A DNA stretch of 64,000 nt from Hahellaceae bacterium (GCA_024234505.1 JACKOD010000002.1:496001-560000); one strand, 5' to 3'; shown: positions 22,510 to 32,165, counted from the first letter of the stretch. Notes: generated by a model not told the origin, from the letters alone. A program made the numbers and translations.

Positions 22510-22896
22510 TTATTTCTTGTTGGCGCTCCAGATACCTGGCCCATTCGCAGCGATAAAAAGAAATCCAAAACAGTAAATCGCGGCCAGTTCGCCACCATTC
22601 GCAATGGGGAAAAGATTGTTCATGCCGTGCACCATCCAATAACCGACTGCCATCGTGCCACTGGCCACAAACGCGGCATAACGAGAATAGAATCCAATCA
22701 TCACTAATGTACCGCAAACCAGCTCAATAAAAGCAGCGGTGGTACTCATAGGGTTCAGCGGGTAGGGAAAATCAATAGGAAAACCAAACAGCTTCTGAGT
22801 GCCATGGCACAAAAATAAAAACCCCAAAACCATTCTAAAGGCGGCATAGGTGGGCTTATTCAAGTTATCTAAAAATCTCATGCGGGTTGTCCTCAA
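22510..22896 (-). CDS. DoxX-family membrane protein
   Basis: The 128-aa product has four predicted transmembrane segments and DoxX features: AAFRMVLGFLFLCHGTQKLF, AFIELVCGTLVMIGFYSRYA and GGELAAIYCFGFLFIAANGP. The family includes putative quinone or redox-linked membrane subunits, but the role here is unknown. Two ATGs at 22896 and 22878 compete; the latter gives MRFLDNLNK. It is leftward and not part of a cassette. Confidence 0.85.
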   Translation of the reverse strand: MRTTRMRFLDNLNKPTYAAFRMVLGFLFLCHGTQKLFGFPIDFPYPLNPMSTTAAFIELVCGTLVMIGFYSRYAAFVASGTMAVGYWMVHGMNNLFPIANGGELAAIYCFGFLFIAANGPGIWSANKK

Positions 22897-23200
22897 CTCG
22901 AAATAGGGCTGGATGGATTATGCACGGCACTTGTGCATTATTTAAGAATGACTTAACGATAGCCCACCCGATGCCACCAGACCACTCATTCACTTAAGGA
23001 TTTTTCTACCGTTTCAATCAGTAGGGCATAAGTCTCAATCCTGCTGTTCTGGTATTTACATATAGGTCGCATATGCAATCACATTAAAGCCCCACCATAA
23101 GCAGTGGGGCTAGTGTAATCCCCCCATAAAACAGCGTCCCGATAGAAAGCCTTTTCAAATTGCCTCTTTCACGGTTTCCAGAATTTCCTGCGCCACGTCA
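22897..23200. other. Intergenic, nothing recognised
   Basis: No gene, attC or clear promoter is seen. The right end runs into the decayed thiolase. Confidence 0.5.
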
Positions 23201-23650
23201 CTGGAGAAACTCGCCAAATTGGCACCTGTCTTTGACCGCACGTCCGGCCAAGGCACCCTCACGGCTGGCAACTCGACCCCGCTCACCGACGGTGCTGCAG
23301 CCGTCTCGCTGGCGTCGGAAAGCTGGGTGCAGCGTCAGGGTCATACCCCTTTGGCCAGGTTTGTCGATGCCGAAGCCGCCGCAGTGGATTTTTTCTGACC
23401 GGACCCAGAAAGTTTGCTGATGGCGCCCGCACATGCGGTTCCACGGCTACTGGCTCGAAATAATCTGACCTTACAGGATTTCGATTACTATGAAATTCAC
23501 GAAGCCTTTGCCGCCACCGGTGCCCGTATTATTGCCGCGGCGGCCAAACAATGGGCACTACATCGTCAGCAGACAGGGAAATCGGGACGTACGCTGATTT
23601 CGATCTGTGCCGCTGGAGGTTTGGGGGTTGCTGCCATTTTAGAGGGGTAA
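23201..23650 (+). pseudogene. Acetyl-CoA acyltransferase (FadI/thiolase) remnant
   Basis: The frame reads EKLAKLAPVFDRTSGQGTLT, GNSTPLTDGAAAV, then VDFF and a TGA, then SLLMAPAHAVPRLLARNNLT, YYEIHEAFAATGARIIAAAA and LISICAAGGLGVAAILEG before a TAA. These are thiolase blocks, but the N-terminal half is gone, one in-frame stop is present, and the normal 60-80 residues between IHEAFAA and FAATGAR are missing. Confidence 0.85.
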
Positions 23651-23772
23651 TGAATTAGAAGGGGAATGCACTTTCGCGGAACGCCATCGGGGAACGAGCC
23701 TTCGCTCCCCGATGGCTTATGTTGAGATCATGCCGCTATTTGTTTTTATGTGCGCCATTGCCTTTATGGGCA

Positions 23773-25200
23773 CTATTTGTTTTTACGAGCACAACGCATC
23801 TCAGCAACAGGCTTAACTGACTGTGCCATATAGCCTGGCAAGTCGTCGTCACTGAATCCAAAAACATAGAACTGATTAGGGTTGGCCACCGTTCCTCTGG
23901 CAGGATCGCCCGCGACACCGTGCGGATCGGCAACGGTTCCCAGGAAGTCGTTGTCATTTGCGATAAACAAGGTGTGCAGTGTTTCGCCATTCATCACAAC
24001 ATCCTGCCCGAACGCGACCCCTTCTATTTTGGAAGGAATCAGGTAACTATCGATGCCATTGGCGTTGAGTTCGCTTACCAAATCCAGCCACAAGGTTTTA
24101 GGTACCGCATAGGCAGATAGGTCACCACTGAGGTTTGTCACGTCAATCGCGCCGTTCAGGTCAATCAGGTAAAGCTGTTTGATTTTGGCAGGAGAGGCTT
24201 CGTCTTCATTCAGCGGTGTGTCTGCAAAACCACTGCCCTTACGCTCATCCAACAGGAACTGGTGATTGTTGATGGCGACAATTTCACTGACGCCCGATCC
24301 TTCCGTTAACTGGTAGGCGTATTCATGGGTAACGCCAGAGCCAATATCGATAGTGACAATACGCAGGCTCTTTTTCTTATCCTGTTTCAGGTTTGCCTGC
24401 ATGATGCCGACCAGCGTTTTACCATCTGGCGTAATGGCCAAACCTTCCATCCCTTTGTTGGTTGTGCGACCGACAGCGTTTGAATCAATTTCCACCTCTT
24501 TTTGCGAGCTAAGCGTGGTGATCGCCAGGTTATCGGGCAATTTGAATGCGTGGGTACGCTTCCCCGTCACACGGTTGAATTCATACAAATAGGGGCCGTA
24601 TTCATCCGACACATACACGCTATGGCCGTTATTTGATACCCGAATCCCTTCCGGATCCATCCGCGCATTCGCAGGATTAGTCGATGGTTTGGTCGGATCG
24701 AAGTTGTCCGAACGGCCTGTAAAATAATGCGTGTGATTCATCTTGTTCAGTGTCGGCGCACCCGGGCCCACTCCCAGGCCAGCGCCGCTACCGTAAACCA
24801 ATGGCGTTGGACTGGACAACAACGTAGTACTGCGCAGTGTAGGTGTTAAAACAAAAGGCAGTGACGCGCCAGGGCTGCTGGGAGCAAGATTCAGGTTTAG
24901 CGTATGAAAGCGGAGGATATAAGAAGACGTGTCGTCTACCTGACTATTGTATGCGTTGGCGTTCGGGCCGCGATCCGGTAACCCCAGAAACGTGGTGCCG
25001 CCCGCATAAGCAAGGCCGGAACCGATACCGCCAAAAAGATTACCGGCCACACCATTTTCCAGTGGCGCGGCCGTTTGGGTATTCAAGTCCCGATAGTTAC
25101 CATCAATACTACCAACCGCAATCAGTTGCACTGCGGCGCTGACGGTCGACGTGGCGAGCACTGACGAAACAAATAACGGCAGTATTTTCTTGAGCGTCAT
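23773..25200 (-). CDS. Secreted esterase-like/phytase-like protein
   Basis: The 475-aa product has a signal peptide (MTLKKILPLFVSSVLATSTV then SAA) and the 'esterase-like activity of phytase' domain (PF13449 type): GIGSGLAYAGGTTFLGLPDR, ARMDPEGIRVSNNGHSVYVS, DEYGPYLYEFN, GMEGLAITPDGKTLVGIMQ and IEGVAFGQDV. The fold is a beta propeller acting in the periplasm or outside. The substrate is unknown. It ends in CARKNK. It is a single gene. Confidence 0.88.
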   Translation of the reverse strand: MTLKKILPLFVSSVLATSTVSAAVQLIAVGSIDGNYRDLNTQTAAPLENGVAGNLFGGIGSGLAYAGGTTFLGLPDRGPNANAYNSQVDDTSSYILRFHTLNLNLAPSSPGASLPFVLTPTLRSTTLLSSPTPLVYGSGAGLGVGPGAPTLNKMNHTHYFTGRSDNFDPTKPSTNPANARMDPEGIRVSNNGHSVYVSDEYGPYLYEFNRVTGKRTHAFKLPDNLAITTLSSQKEVEIDSNAVGRTTNKGMEGLAITPDGKTLVGIMQANLKQDKKKSLRIVTIDIGSGVTHEYAYQLTEGSGVSEIVAINNHQFLLDERKGSGFADTPLNEDEASPAKIKQLYLIDLNGAIDVTNLSGDLSAYAVPKTLWLDLVSELNANGIDSYLIPSKIEGVAFGQDVVMNGETLHTLFIANDNDFLGTVADPHGVAGDPARGTVANPNQFYVFGFSDDDLPGYMAQSVKPVAEMRCARKNK

Positions 25201-25361
25201 AAAGCGTAGTCCTTGTAATTCTTAGCGTTGAAATAGACTTGGCGGGCCAATGAACAACAAATACTACGTTTCGAATTTGTAGGGTTTATGAAAGATTAAT
25301 GAATAGATGAAGACATTTCGGTGATAACCAACAGCCTAAGGGCAATAGATGGCTGGTTGTT

Positions 25362-25709
25362 TTAGACGTTTAGCTCATCGCTCAAAATCCCGGAGACCTT
25401 ACATTCCAGCTCGGCAACCAAGTCGGGATCCATATACTTGTATTCATCTGGAATATCTAACACATACAAGGGTTTATGATCCAACAAACGGGTAAATTCT
25501 GCTTGCAGCCTATTTTTGTGCTTCTTTTCCATTACAAATATATAGTCAGCCCAGCGAATGTCCGCCGAGCTGACTGTTTTTCTGGCATTTGGACTGGTGC
25601 CGGCCGATCGAGAATGATATCCAGCACGCTTTCTCCATATCTGTTCGGCAGTAGGGCTTCGCCACTGATTCCGGCTACAAATGAACAGTAGCTTCAAATC
25701 ACTACTCAT
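25362..25709 (-). CDS. Low-molecular-weight protein tyrosine phosphatase-like protein
   Basis: The 115-aa product has the P-loop LFICSRNQWRSPTAEQIW (C-x5-R-S, Cys 11 and Arg 17), SSADIRWADYIFVMEKKHK, and LDIPDEYKYMDP with candidate acid Asp residues. It is shorter than classic LMW-PTPs and fits the small 'CSxNxxRSPTAE' branch. It overlaps the upstream small gene by 8 bp, implying an operon of two. Confidence 0.85.
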   Translation of the reverse strand: MSSDLKLLFICSRNQWRSPTAEQIWRKRAGYHSRSAGTSPNARKTVSSADIRWADYIFVMEKKHKNRLQAEFTRLLDHKPLYVLDIPDEYKYMDPDLVAELECKVSGILSDELNV

Positions 25710-25917
25710 CAGGAAGGAGTTCCTTATCCAGCCATTGCCTTTGGCCTTTTACCGGATAATCGAATCCCAGTTGTTTTGCCCTGGCGAGTTTGCTTTTGCG
25801 AAAAAACATTAGCTTCCATTTCTTTTCAGGCTTGAACAACGCATCGGAACCCATGCCTTTTCCTTTATTCACTCTATCTTTGAACCTTCTCCAGGCTCTG
25901 CTTCTATTTGCACTCAT
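25702..25917 (-). CDS. Small basic protein of unknown function
   Basis: The 71-aa, strongly basic product (RAWRRFKDRVNKGKGMGSDA, KKWKLMFFRKSKLARAKQLG) overlaps the phosphatase-like gene by 8 bp. It may bind nucleic acid, but this is only a charge argument. AAAGGAAAGACC precedes the start. Confidence 0.6.
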   Translation of the reverse strand: MSANRSRAWRRFKDRVNKGKGMGSDALFKPEKKWKLMFFRKSKLARAKQLGFDYPVKGQRQWLDKELLPDE

Positions 25918-26043
25918 TGGTCTTTCCTTTAAAGATTATCGGGTTCAGCAGCCGCGATAATACGGAAAGGACACATTGCAATTGTTACACTTAAAGACGC
26001 GGTAGAAAACCCATTTTCCAGGGTTCTTGTTTCTTCAATTTAC

Positions 26044-26421
26044 TTACTCTCTTGGGTATCTTCCGCATTGATTTCCGGTTGTTGCAAAATTGGCGGTAGC
26101 TGTTCCGGTATCGCGCCCCTTACCGGATTCAGATCGACGTAAGCCATACAGGCAACCAAGGCTTGTTCGGTGAGCAATGCCTGAGCTTAGTTGAACGATG
26201 ATGTGGTAGTGGTTGGACATCACCACATATGCGCAGGTATTGATAGCAAATATCGACGAAAGTAGGCGAATGCGGCTTTCAATCCTCTGACGGCGGTGTT
26301 CGTAGCTTTTGTTGCTGCTCTGATCAAGACCACGCAGAAAGGTTTTGCGTACGCAACGAGAAACAACGTGGTAGTAGGGTGTGGCGGCAATCGAGACCAG
26401 CCTTTTCCTGGCTTGAGTCAT
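26044..26421 (-). pseudogene. RAYT (REP-associated, IS200-like tyrosine transposase), decayed
   Basis: From the ATG at 26421 the frame reads MTQARKRLVSIAATPYYHVV, SRCVRKTFLRG, ESRIRLLSSIFAINTCAYVV and MSNHYHIIVQL, a Y1_Tnp fold with the HUH-type HYH. After IIVQL the frame is lost (the expected helix with the catalytic Tyr is not readable), so it is a truncated, frameshifted gene. The open frame extends upstream to 26526 without family support. Confidence 0.8.
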
Positions 26422-26530
26422 GGCAAAATCTTTTTTGCGAAGGAATGGCCTGGATGCTAATGAGGTTATATCAATATTGGAGTGCGCGTCCTGCATGTCG
26501 CACATGTCGCAGTGACAGGCAGTCATGCCA

Positions 26531-27196
26531 TTAGTCCTTTAGTTTCTGTAAAACCTCAATCAGCTCATGCACACGAGTACTGGGGTTATCTGTTTGGTTA
26601 CGTTGGCTTTCTTGCAACGCTCTTTTCGAAAAATTCTTTGCTTGATCTAACTGATCGAGAAGTTCGGTAAATATCGTGCGCCGACCTTTTTCATAATCAG
26701 GTATGTAATGCTTTAACTCCGCCAAAACCTGATTGCCAGAGCTGTTATCGGGAAGCGCCATGTAGGGGCGAGTTGTGTAGATGAAATGCAGCAGCAACCA
26801 GTACTCAAAGGAGGGTACTGAATTGATAGTGAAATACTTATCTTTCGGTGTCGCAGAGGCCAGCGCGTCAATTGCTCGGGCATAAGTCGCATGACCATCT
26901 TTATCAAAAACGCAGTAAACTTCATCAAACGGGTCGCCCGCGTCTTTTTCTTCTCGATATCGCTGTTTAGCAAAGTTGACGATACTCATTGGATCTGAAC
27001 CACAATCACCTCGAACCTCCACATTCACTGTGTTTAGTGAATAATGCTCGCGGGCAGCCTCAAAGTAATTTGGCTCAGTCTTTTCCCCTTCACAGACAAT
27101 CAAGAGTTTTTTATAGGCCGCTCTTCGAGCCGCTCTTCTTTGCAGTGTTTTGGCGTTCTTCGCTTTGCGTTTGTGAAATAAATTATCCGATCCCAC
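26531..27196 (-). CDS. RloB/AbiLii-like TOPRIM protein (defence)
   Basis: The 221-aa protein fits the RloB family (PF13707). It shows a TOPRIM-like KKLLIVCEGEKTEPNYFEAA and VYCVFDKDGHATY (D-x-D), with SFEYWLLLHF. With the adjacent ATPase it forms a two-gene unit of the RloAB/AbiL kind, related in layout to PARIS. In these systems the ATPase senses infection and the TOPRIM partner acts as nuclease. Activity here is inferred. Confidence 0.87.
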   Translation of the reverse strand: MGSDNLFHKRKAKNAKTLQRRAARRAAYKKLLIVCEGEKTEPNYFEAAREHYSLNTVNVEVRGDCGSDPMSIVNFAKQRYREEKDAGDPFDEVYCVFDKDGHATYARAIDALASATPKDKYFTINSVPSFEYWLLLHFIYTTRPYMALPDNSSGNQVLAELKHYIPDYEKGRRTIFTELLDQLDQAKNFSKRALQESQRNQTDNPSTRVHELIEVLQKLKD

Positions 27197-27205
27197 AATA
27201 CCCCC

Positions 27206-28477
27206 TTAGCTCGCTGAGCGCATTTTCTTCACAAACGGCAGCGCGCCATAACGCCCGGAGAGATAGGCCTGCTCCAGATTTTCACGGCCTTTGCGCGGGC
27301 TAAAATCGGTTAACGGGTAAAGCTCGGTTGCTTGGGATTTATCTTTCTCACAAAACCAAATCTGATCGCGACGAAACACATCCTGATTAAGGATTGAAGT
27401 TTCATGGGTCGTAAACACCAATTGTGCGTTTTTAGGGTTGGTTTCCGAATCATGGAAAAGCCCAACCAAGAAGCGCACCAATCTTGGATGCAGGTTGTCA
27501 TGCAGCTCATCAATAAACAAGACATAGCCGTTTTCAAGCGCATCAATCCACGGCCCGGCAAACGCAAACAGCTTTTTCGTTCCATCCGACTCTTCATCAA
27601 AGTCAAAAATAACCGGCTTGCCATCACTGCCTTTATGAACTGTTTTGATTTCCAGCGTCTTTTTATCTTTCATTTCTCCGATGACAGCATTTCTAAGTAC
27701 CTCAGGCATGGCAGAGGGTAAGTCATCAGGGTCAAATGTTTTTTTCTCAACTAAAACATCATCAATATGAATATCCGCAGCATGAAGAAACGCCATCACC
27801 TTTGACTTTGCGTCGTTTTCACACAGGGATGCACTATATGATGGAGTCCAACCGCGCACATTGCTCATTCTAAGTGTGCTCTTAAACCAGTCGAATACCG
27901 GTTGTAGTTGCTCACTGTTTAATTGCACTGCCGTTGACAGAAACAAAGCGTTGTCACGAGTGGACTTTTGCCAGAGTTGCTTTTCACCTGACAGACTATT
28001 ACCTAACTCCCATTCAAACTGCTGTTTTTCAGCCACCCATACACGCGTGAACCAGCGCTGAGCGCGTCCTTTGGGATAGGCCAACAACCATTCTTCGTGA
28101 ATTTGTTCGGATGTGGCGGAAAAGCCGTATTGATAACGAACACCCTCCACCAGAAACGTTACCTCGAACTCACTGGGTGCCAGACGGGTATCCGGCGACA
28201 ATCTGAATGGCGTAACAGGCAGACTATCCCCACGCTGCTGTCTGGCGGCAGATTCGAGCACAATACGCTTCATGGTCTGCAAGGCGCGTAAAAAGTTGGA
28301 CTTGCCGCTGGCATTGGGGCCATATATGGCCGCCGAGCGTAACAGCTCAAACTCGTTGGTGGCTTCAACCTTAAAGACATTGGCCATCAACAGCTCGTCC
28401 CCCTTGCCCTTAACCAGACTAAAGGTTTGTGTACCACTGAGCGAACGGAAATTCGCCACATTCATCTCAATCAGCAT
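27206..28477 (-). CDS. RloA/AbiLi-like AAA/ABC-type ATPase (defence)
   Basis: The 423-aa AAA_15/21-type ATPase starts MLIEMNVANFRSLSGTQTFS, has Walker A IYGPNASGKSNFLRAL, a degenerate signature around SDGTKKLFAFA, Walker B YVLFIDELHDNLHP and an H-switch FTTHET. GGAGAG precedes the ATG at 28477, which is chosen over 28579. It lies 10 bp before the TOPRIM gene, so they form an operon. It would power or gate the partner nuclease in phage defence. Confidence 0.88.
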   Translation of the reverse strand: MLIEMNVANFRSLSGTQTFSLVKGKGDELLMANVFKVEATNEFELLRSAAIYGPNASGKSNFLRALQTMKRIVLESAARQQRGDSLPVTPFRLSPDTRLAPSEFEVTFLVEGVRYQYGFSATSEQIHEEWLLAYPKGRAQRWFTRVWVAEKQQFEWELGNSLSGEKQLWQKSTRDNALFLSTAVQLNSEQLQPVFDWFKSTLRMSNVRGWTPSYSASLCENDAKSKVMAFLHAADIHIDDVLVEKKTFDPDDLPSAMPEVLRNAVIGEMKDKKTLEIKTVHKGSDGKPVIFDFDEESDGTKKLFAFAGPWIDALENGYVLFIDELHDNLHPRLVRFLVGLFHDSETNPKNAQLVFTTHETSILNQDVFRRDQIWFCEKDKSQATELYPLTDFSPRKGRENLEQAYLSGRYGALPFVKKMRSAS

Positions 28478-28976
28478 TGAGACTCTCCAGAGAACAAGTT
28501 TTGACAAAATTAGCCAAAATCTAGCACATAAATATGTCTTTGAACAAATTAAAAGATCATTTTTGGAAAATATGCCCATTTTTAGGCCTGGAGATCAACT
28601 ATTTATTAATAGGCCCTCTTTTTAGCTGTCTCTTCTTTGTCGTTTCGAATGTCGATCTTGCCGAAAACTCTCAAACTTATCACAGAGTTTCAGTGATCCG
28701 GTGTTTTTCAAGCAAATGTCAAAAAGCAAAAAGTCTCATTTGTAGAGGCTAAGTCTGTCTTTTATGACGAATTCGCAAATGAGTAATGAGTCTTTATTGT
28801 TTGGTCCAAGCTGGTCGGTGATCGAATTTTCAATTAAATAGTTGATAGTTTTGCCGAGTCTAGCGGGGTTGGTTAGCTTTACTGAAAAGCAGTGCCAAGT
28901 TTCTATTGCCTAACAACTATATGACCACGGCCTGTCAAGAACACATTAAGTCGGCAGGCCCTCAAAAGATAACCCC
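28478..28976. other. Intergenic with attC half-site and repeat
   Basis: No gene is seen. GCCTAAC at 28908-28914 is an attC-type R'' box, followed by the repeat shared with 22434-22484. No partner GTTRRRY box with paired arms was found. Confidence 0.5.
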
Positions 28977-30245
28977 CTACCGACGAATCTTTAAGCCTTT
29001 CGCCAGATAGGTTTCGAGTTGAATTCCAAAAGCGCCATTTTTATGGATAGCTTTTACCCGATAGGGTTTGCCGAGTTTATCAACGGCGTTGAGTTTCAGA
29101 TCAATGCCTCGCTCCCGACAGGGTTTGTGGTGCTTATCCAATACGAGCAGTACTTGGGGGCGCAGTCGATAGTCAGAATCAGAGGCCACGATTATACCTA
29201 CCTCGTCATTGGTCATTTCAGCAATATGTCCTACGGGATACACGCCGATGGTTTTAATAAAGGCGTCAACTAGCTCGCCATCAAAATGGCTGTGGCGACA
29301 GTCGTATAGAATTCGCAGGGTTTCGAGGCCGGATTTTCCCGGTTTGTAGATTCGTTCTGAATTAATGGCATCGTAGGCATCGGCCACCGAGACGATTTTG
29401 GCGAAATAGGCAATTTGATGTGCCTGCAATTGGCGCGGGTAGCCGTGGCCATCCATGCGCTCGTGATGGGAAAGCGCCACATCGACGGCCCCTTTGTATA
29501 CGCCGGGATTGGCAATCAGTATCTGTTTGCCCTGCGTGGTATGGGAGGTCATGGTTTCAAATTCGTCTGGCGTAAGTGCTCCGGGCTTGTTGAGTATTTC
29601 AAGCGGAATCCGCACTTTTCCTACATCATGCAGCAAGGCGCTGATGCCCAGGTTTTGCAATTCTCCTTCCAGTAACCCCAGTTCCCGCCCCAGGGCGAGC
29701 GATAATAAACACACTCTCAGGCTATGCTCGGCGGTGTACTCGTCCCGATTTTTTATCTGGCTAAGACAGAGGAGGGCATTCGGGTTGCGGATGATACTTT
29801 CGACACATTCCGCGACAACCGCTTCGGTGGCGGCGACATCAATCGCGTCGCCAAAGCGCAGGCCATCCAGAATCTGAAATACTTGTTGGCGGGTATTTCG
29901 AAACGCCTGCTGTGCATGAGGCATTTCTTCGCTGACGGGTATCTTGGTGAGATAGGTGGTACGAGACCGGGGTTGCTCGATTCGAATGGTTTTCTTGCCG
30001 GAAGGCATTGAAATGGTTTTTTCGACGCTCTCGGTCCAGTCTTCCTGCTTTGCGTCGATATACACCCACTCGCAGACATCCCGAACATCCCGTATATCTT
30101 CAGGCGTATAAAGGTAAAAACCCTGATACAAAAATGGCGTGCCCGCCCAGGGGCGGTCGAGTTCCGCAATGTACATTCCCAATTGCAATTCGCTGACGGG
30201 AATTTTTACGCGTTTTCGGGTAATACGGCGGTTTGGGCTTGTCAT
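28977..30245 (-). CDS. HD-GYP cyclic-di-GMP phosphodiesterase with DUF3391
   Basis: The 422-aa protein has an N-terminal DUF3391 domain (VKIPVSELQLGMYIAELDRP) and a C-terminal HD-GYP domain: EYTAEHSLRVCLLSLALG, ALLHDVGKVRIP (HD), HTTQGKQIL and HHERMDGHGYP, with the GYP motif present. Such enzymes hydrolyse cyclic di-GMP to GMP and affect motility and biofilm. All metal-ligand motifs seem intact. It is next to a response regulator gene with the same direction. Confidence 0.95.
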   Translation of the reverse strand: MTSPNRRITRKRVKIPVSELQLGMYIAELDRPWAGTPFLYQGFYLYTPEDIRDVRDVCEWVYIDAKQEDWTESVEKTISMPSGKKTIRIEQPRSRTTYLTKIPVSEEMPHAQQAFRNTRQQVFQILDGLRFGDAIDVAATEAVVAECVESIIRNPNALLCLSQIKNRDEYTAEHSLRVCLLSLALGRELGLLEGELQNLGISALLHDVGKVRIPLEILNKPGALTPDEFETMTSHTTQGKQILIANPGVYKGAVDVALSHHERMDGHGYPRQLQAHQIAYFAKIVSVADAYDAINSERIYKPGKSGLETLRILYDCRHSHFDGELVDAFIKTIGVYPVGHIAEMTNDEVGIIVASDSDYRLRPQVLLVLDKHHKPCRERGIDLKLNAVDKLGKPYRVKAIHKNGAFGIQLETYLAKGLKIRR

Positions 30246-30373
30246 GGTGTGTCCTGTCAGCTTGATGGCACTACTTTAGTGCCAGCAAGGAAGAGACACA
30301 ATCTATTGGTATTAGGTAGTTATGCGGATAGGGGCGACGTACCCAACGCCGTAAAGGGTTTGTCTGGCCGCAC

Positions 30374-32023
30374 TCAGGCTTTCTTCAGCGCCTTTTCCAT
30401 ATAACGGGAGAAGGCTTGCTTGCGGTTAAATTCGGGGTGTTCAGGTTCCAGCGCGACACTGTTGTCGAGGTATTTTTTCGCTTCAACCAATGCACTGGAG
30501 GAGCGTTTTCCTGCATCAATCAATTTCAGCGTGGCCTGAACCGCATTCAGGTTGATAGCGGGGTGCTGAGGGTATTCGTTAAGGGCCTGACGAAATGACT
30601 GCAGTGCACCATCGAAATCCCCCTGATCGTATTGCTGCTTTCCTTTACGATTCATTTCGGTAATAAATACCCGCTTGTAATAAGGTACCGGGGTGTCAAT
30701 GATGGCCCTGATTCGCTCAACGAGGGCTTTGTTGTCTTCGTTGTCCTTAATGAGTTTGCGTAATAAAACTTCGGCTCCGGGACGATCGCCAGCAAAAAAC
30801 TTCGCTTCGGCGACATCAATTACCATTTCCGGATCAGCGGCCAGTGCGTCTTTGTGACGTTGAATTGTGGCGTCAATAATCGCGATGGCTTCTTCCGCTT
30901 TGTCCTGATTGAATTTCTCCAGCGCACGAAACATGGAGGCGTTGTAGTTGAGCAATTCTGTGTGGGTTTCGAATTTCTTCATGGCAAACTTTACATGCGC
31001 CCGACCTTCCGCAATCATTTCGGCTCTGATTTTGGCATCCCCTTCAGACTCCACGGCTTTGCGAATGGCTTTTACATAGGTTTCATGCTGTTTACGGGTT
31101 TCTTTCAGCGTTCCGTCTGCCAGTTTGATGACGGCTTTGTAGGCTTTGAGTGCGGTTCCCATTTCGCCGATATCCATGCTTAAATCACCCAGCCAGCGTT
31201 GCCGGTCAGTGCTCATGGGGGACAGCTCCAGCGATTTGATCAGTGCTTCCTGGGCATCGCGTTTACGCCCTTCGCGGAGCATGCAAATAGCCATGCTTTC
31301 AATGGCTGCAATGGCCAGCGGGTGGGCCTGAATAATGTCTTCAAATTCGGCGATGGCCCTGCCGGTATCGCCCATTTCTGCAATGCAGCGGGCGCGGCCG
31401 ATTCTGGCCCAGGCTTGATCCCGTTTTTCCAGTTCGCGCTCAAATAATTCCAGTGCTTCGGGGAAACGCTTTTGCTCGTATAGCATGCCGGCGGTTTTTC
31501 TCAGCGCCTGGCTACGATATTGCGGCTGGTTATTTATGATTTGTTCACCGAGCGCGAATGCCGTTTCATAAGACTTACCGTCCATGGCTTCGTTAAATTC
31601 GCGGAAGGTTCGCTGGACTTCCATTAATCGGGCGATTCGATTTTTGAAGTCGCCCTGGGTAAAGGGTTTGGCAATATAGCCATCAGGCTCGCACTCGATG
31701 GTCCCAAGGACAATATCCTTGGTGCGCTCTGCAGACACAACGACAAACAGCGTGGTATAGCTTAGTCGCTGAATGTGTCTTAAATCCCGCAGTAATTGCT
31801 GACCATTCAGTCCGTTACCCAGATTAAAGTCGCACAGCACCAGATCATAGGTACGTTGCACCAGTTGTTTGAATGCAGACTGATAATCCTGAGCCGTATC
31901 GACCTGACGGGCACCCAGCTGCAGCAGCATATTTCGCGCAATGGCTACTGCCGCACCCATATCATCAATGACCAGGGCGCGTTTGCCGTCAAGGGTCGTA
32001 ACAGAAGCGACTGAATCGTTAAT
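30374..32023 (-). CDS. Response regulator with REC domain and TPR repeats
   Basis: About 549 aa. The REC domain (KRALVIDDMGAAVAIARNML ... DLVLCDFNLG phospho-Asp ... VVVSAERT ... GYIAKPFTQ Lys) is followed by tetratricopeptide repeats (e.g. ALELFERELEKRDQAWARIG, ALQSFRQALNEYPQHPAINL). No DNA-binding or enzyme domain is seen, so output is likely by protein contact. AGGAGG lies 8 bases before an ATT at 32023; the nearest in-frame standard codons are GTG/TTG up to 32137 without a Shine-Dalgarno. I placed the start at that ATT with caution. Confidence 0.82.
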   Translation of the reverse strand: MNDSVASVTTLDGKRALVIDDMGAAVAIARNMLLQLGARQVDTAQDYQSAFKQLVQRTYDLVLCDFNLGNGLNGQQLLRDLRHIQRLSYTTLFVVVSAERTKDIVLGTIECEPDGYIAKPFTQGDFKNRIARLMEVQRTFREFNEAMDGKSYETAFALGEQIINNQPQYRSQALRKTAGMLYEQKRFPEALELFERELEKRDQAWARIGRARCIAEMGDTGRAIAEFEDIIQAHPLAIAAIESMAICMLREGRKRDAQEALIKSLELSPMSTDRQRWLGDLSMDIGEMGTALKAYKAVIKLADGTLKETRKQHETYVKAIRKAVESEGDAKIRAEMIAEGRAHVKFAMKKFETHTELLNYNASMFRALEKFNQDKAEEAIAIIDATIQRHKDALAADPEMVIDVAEAKFFAGDRPGAEVLLRKLIKDNEDNKALVERIRAIIDTPVPYYKRVFITEMNRKGKQQYDQGDFDGALQSFRQALNEYPQHPAINLNAVQATLKLIDAGKRSSSALVEAKKYLDNSVALEPEHPEFNRKQAFSRYMEKALKKA

Positions 32024-32165
32024 AGCGCATTCCTCCTGGCGAGGGTTGTTATTGTTTGTCGGGCCAAGCCTTCGCTTTCCGACCAAGGCCCTCTCTCCCG
32101 AAGGAAACACAGGGCCGAGGTCGCGAGGGGTGGGCACCCCGTCAGGCGATATTACGTTCAGCTAG

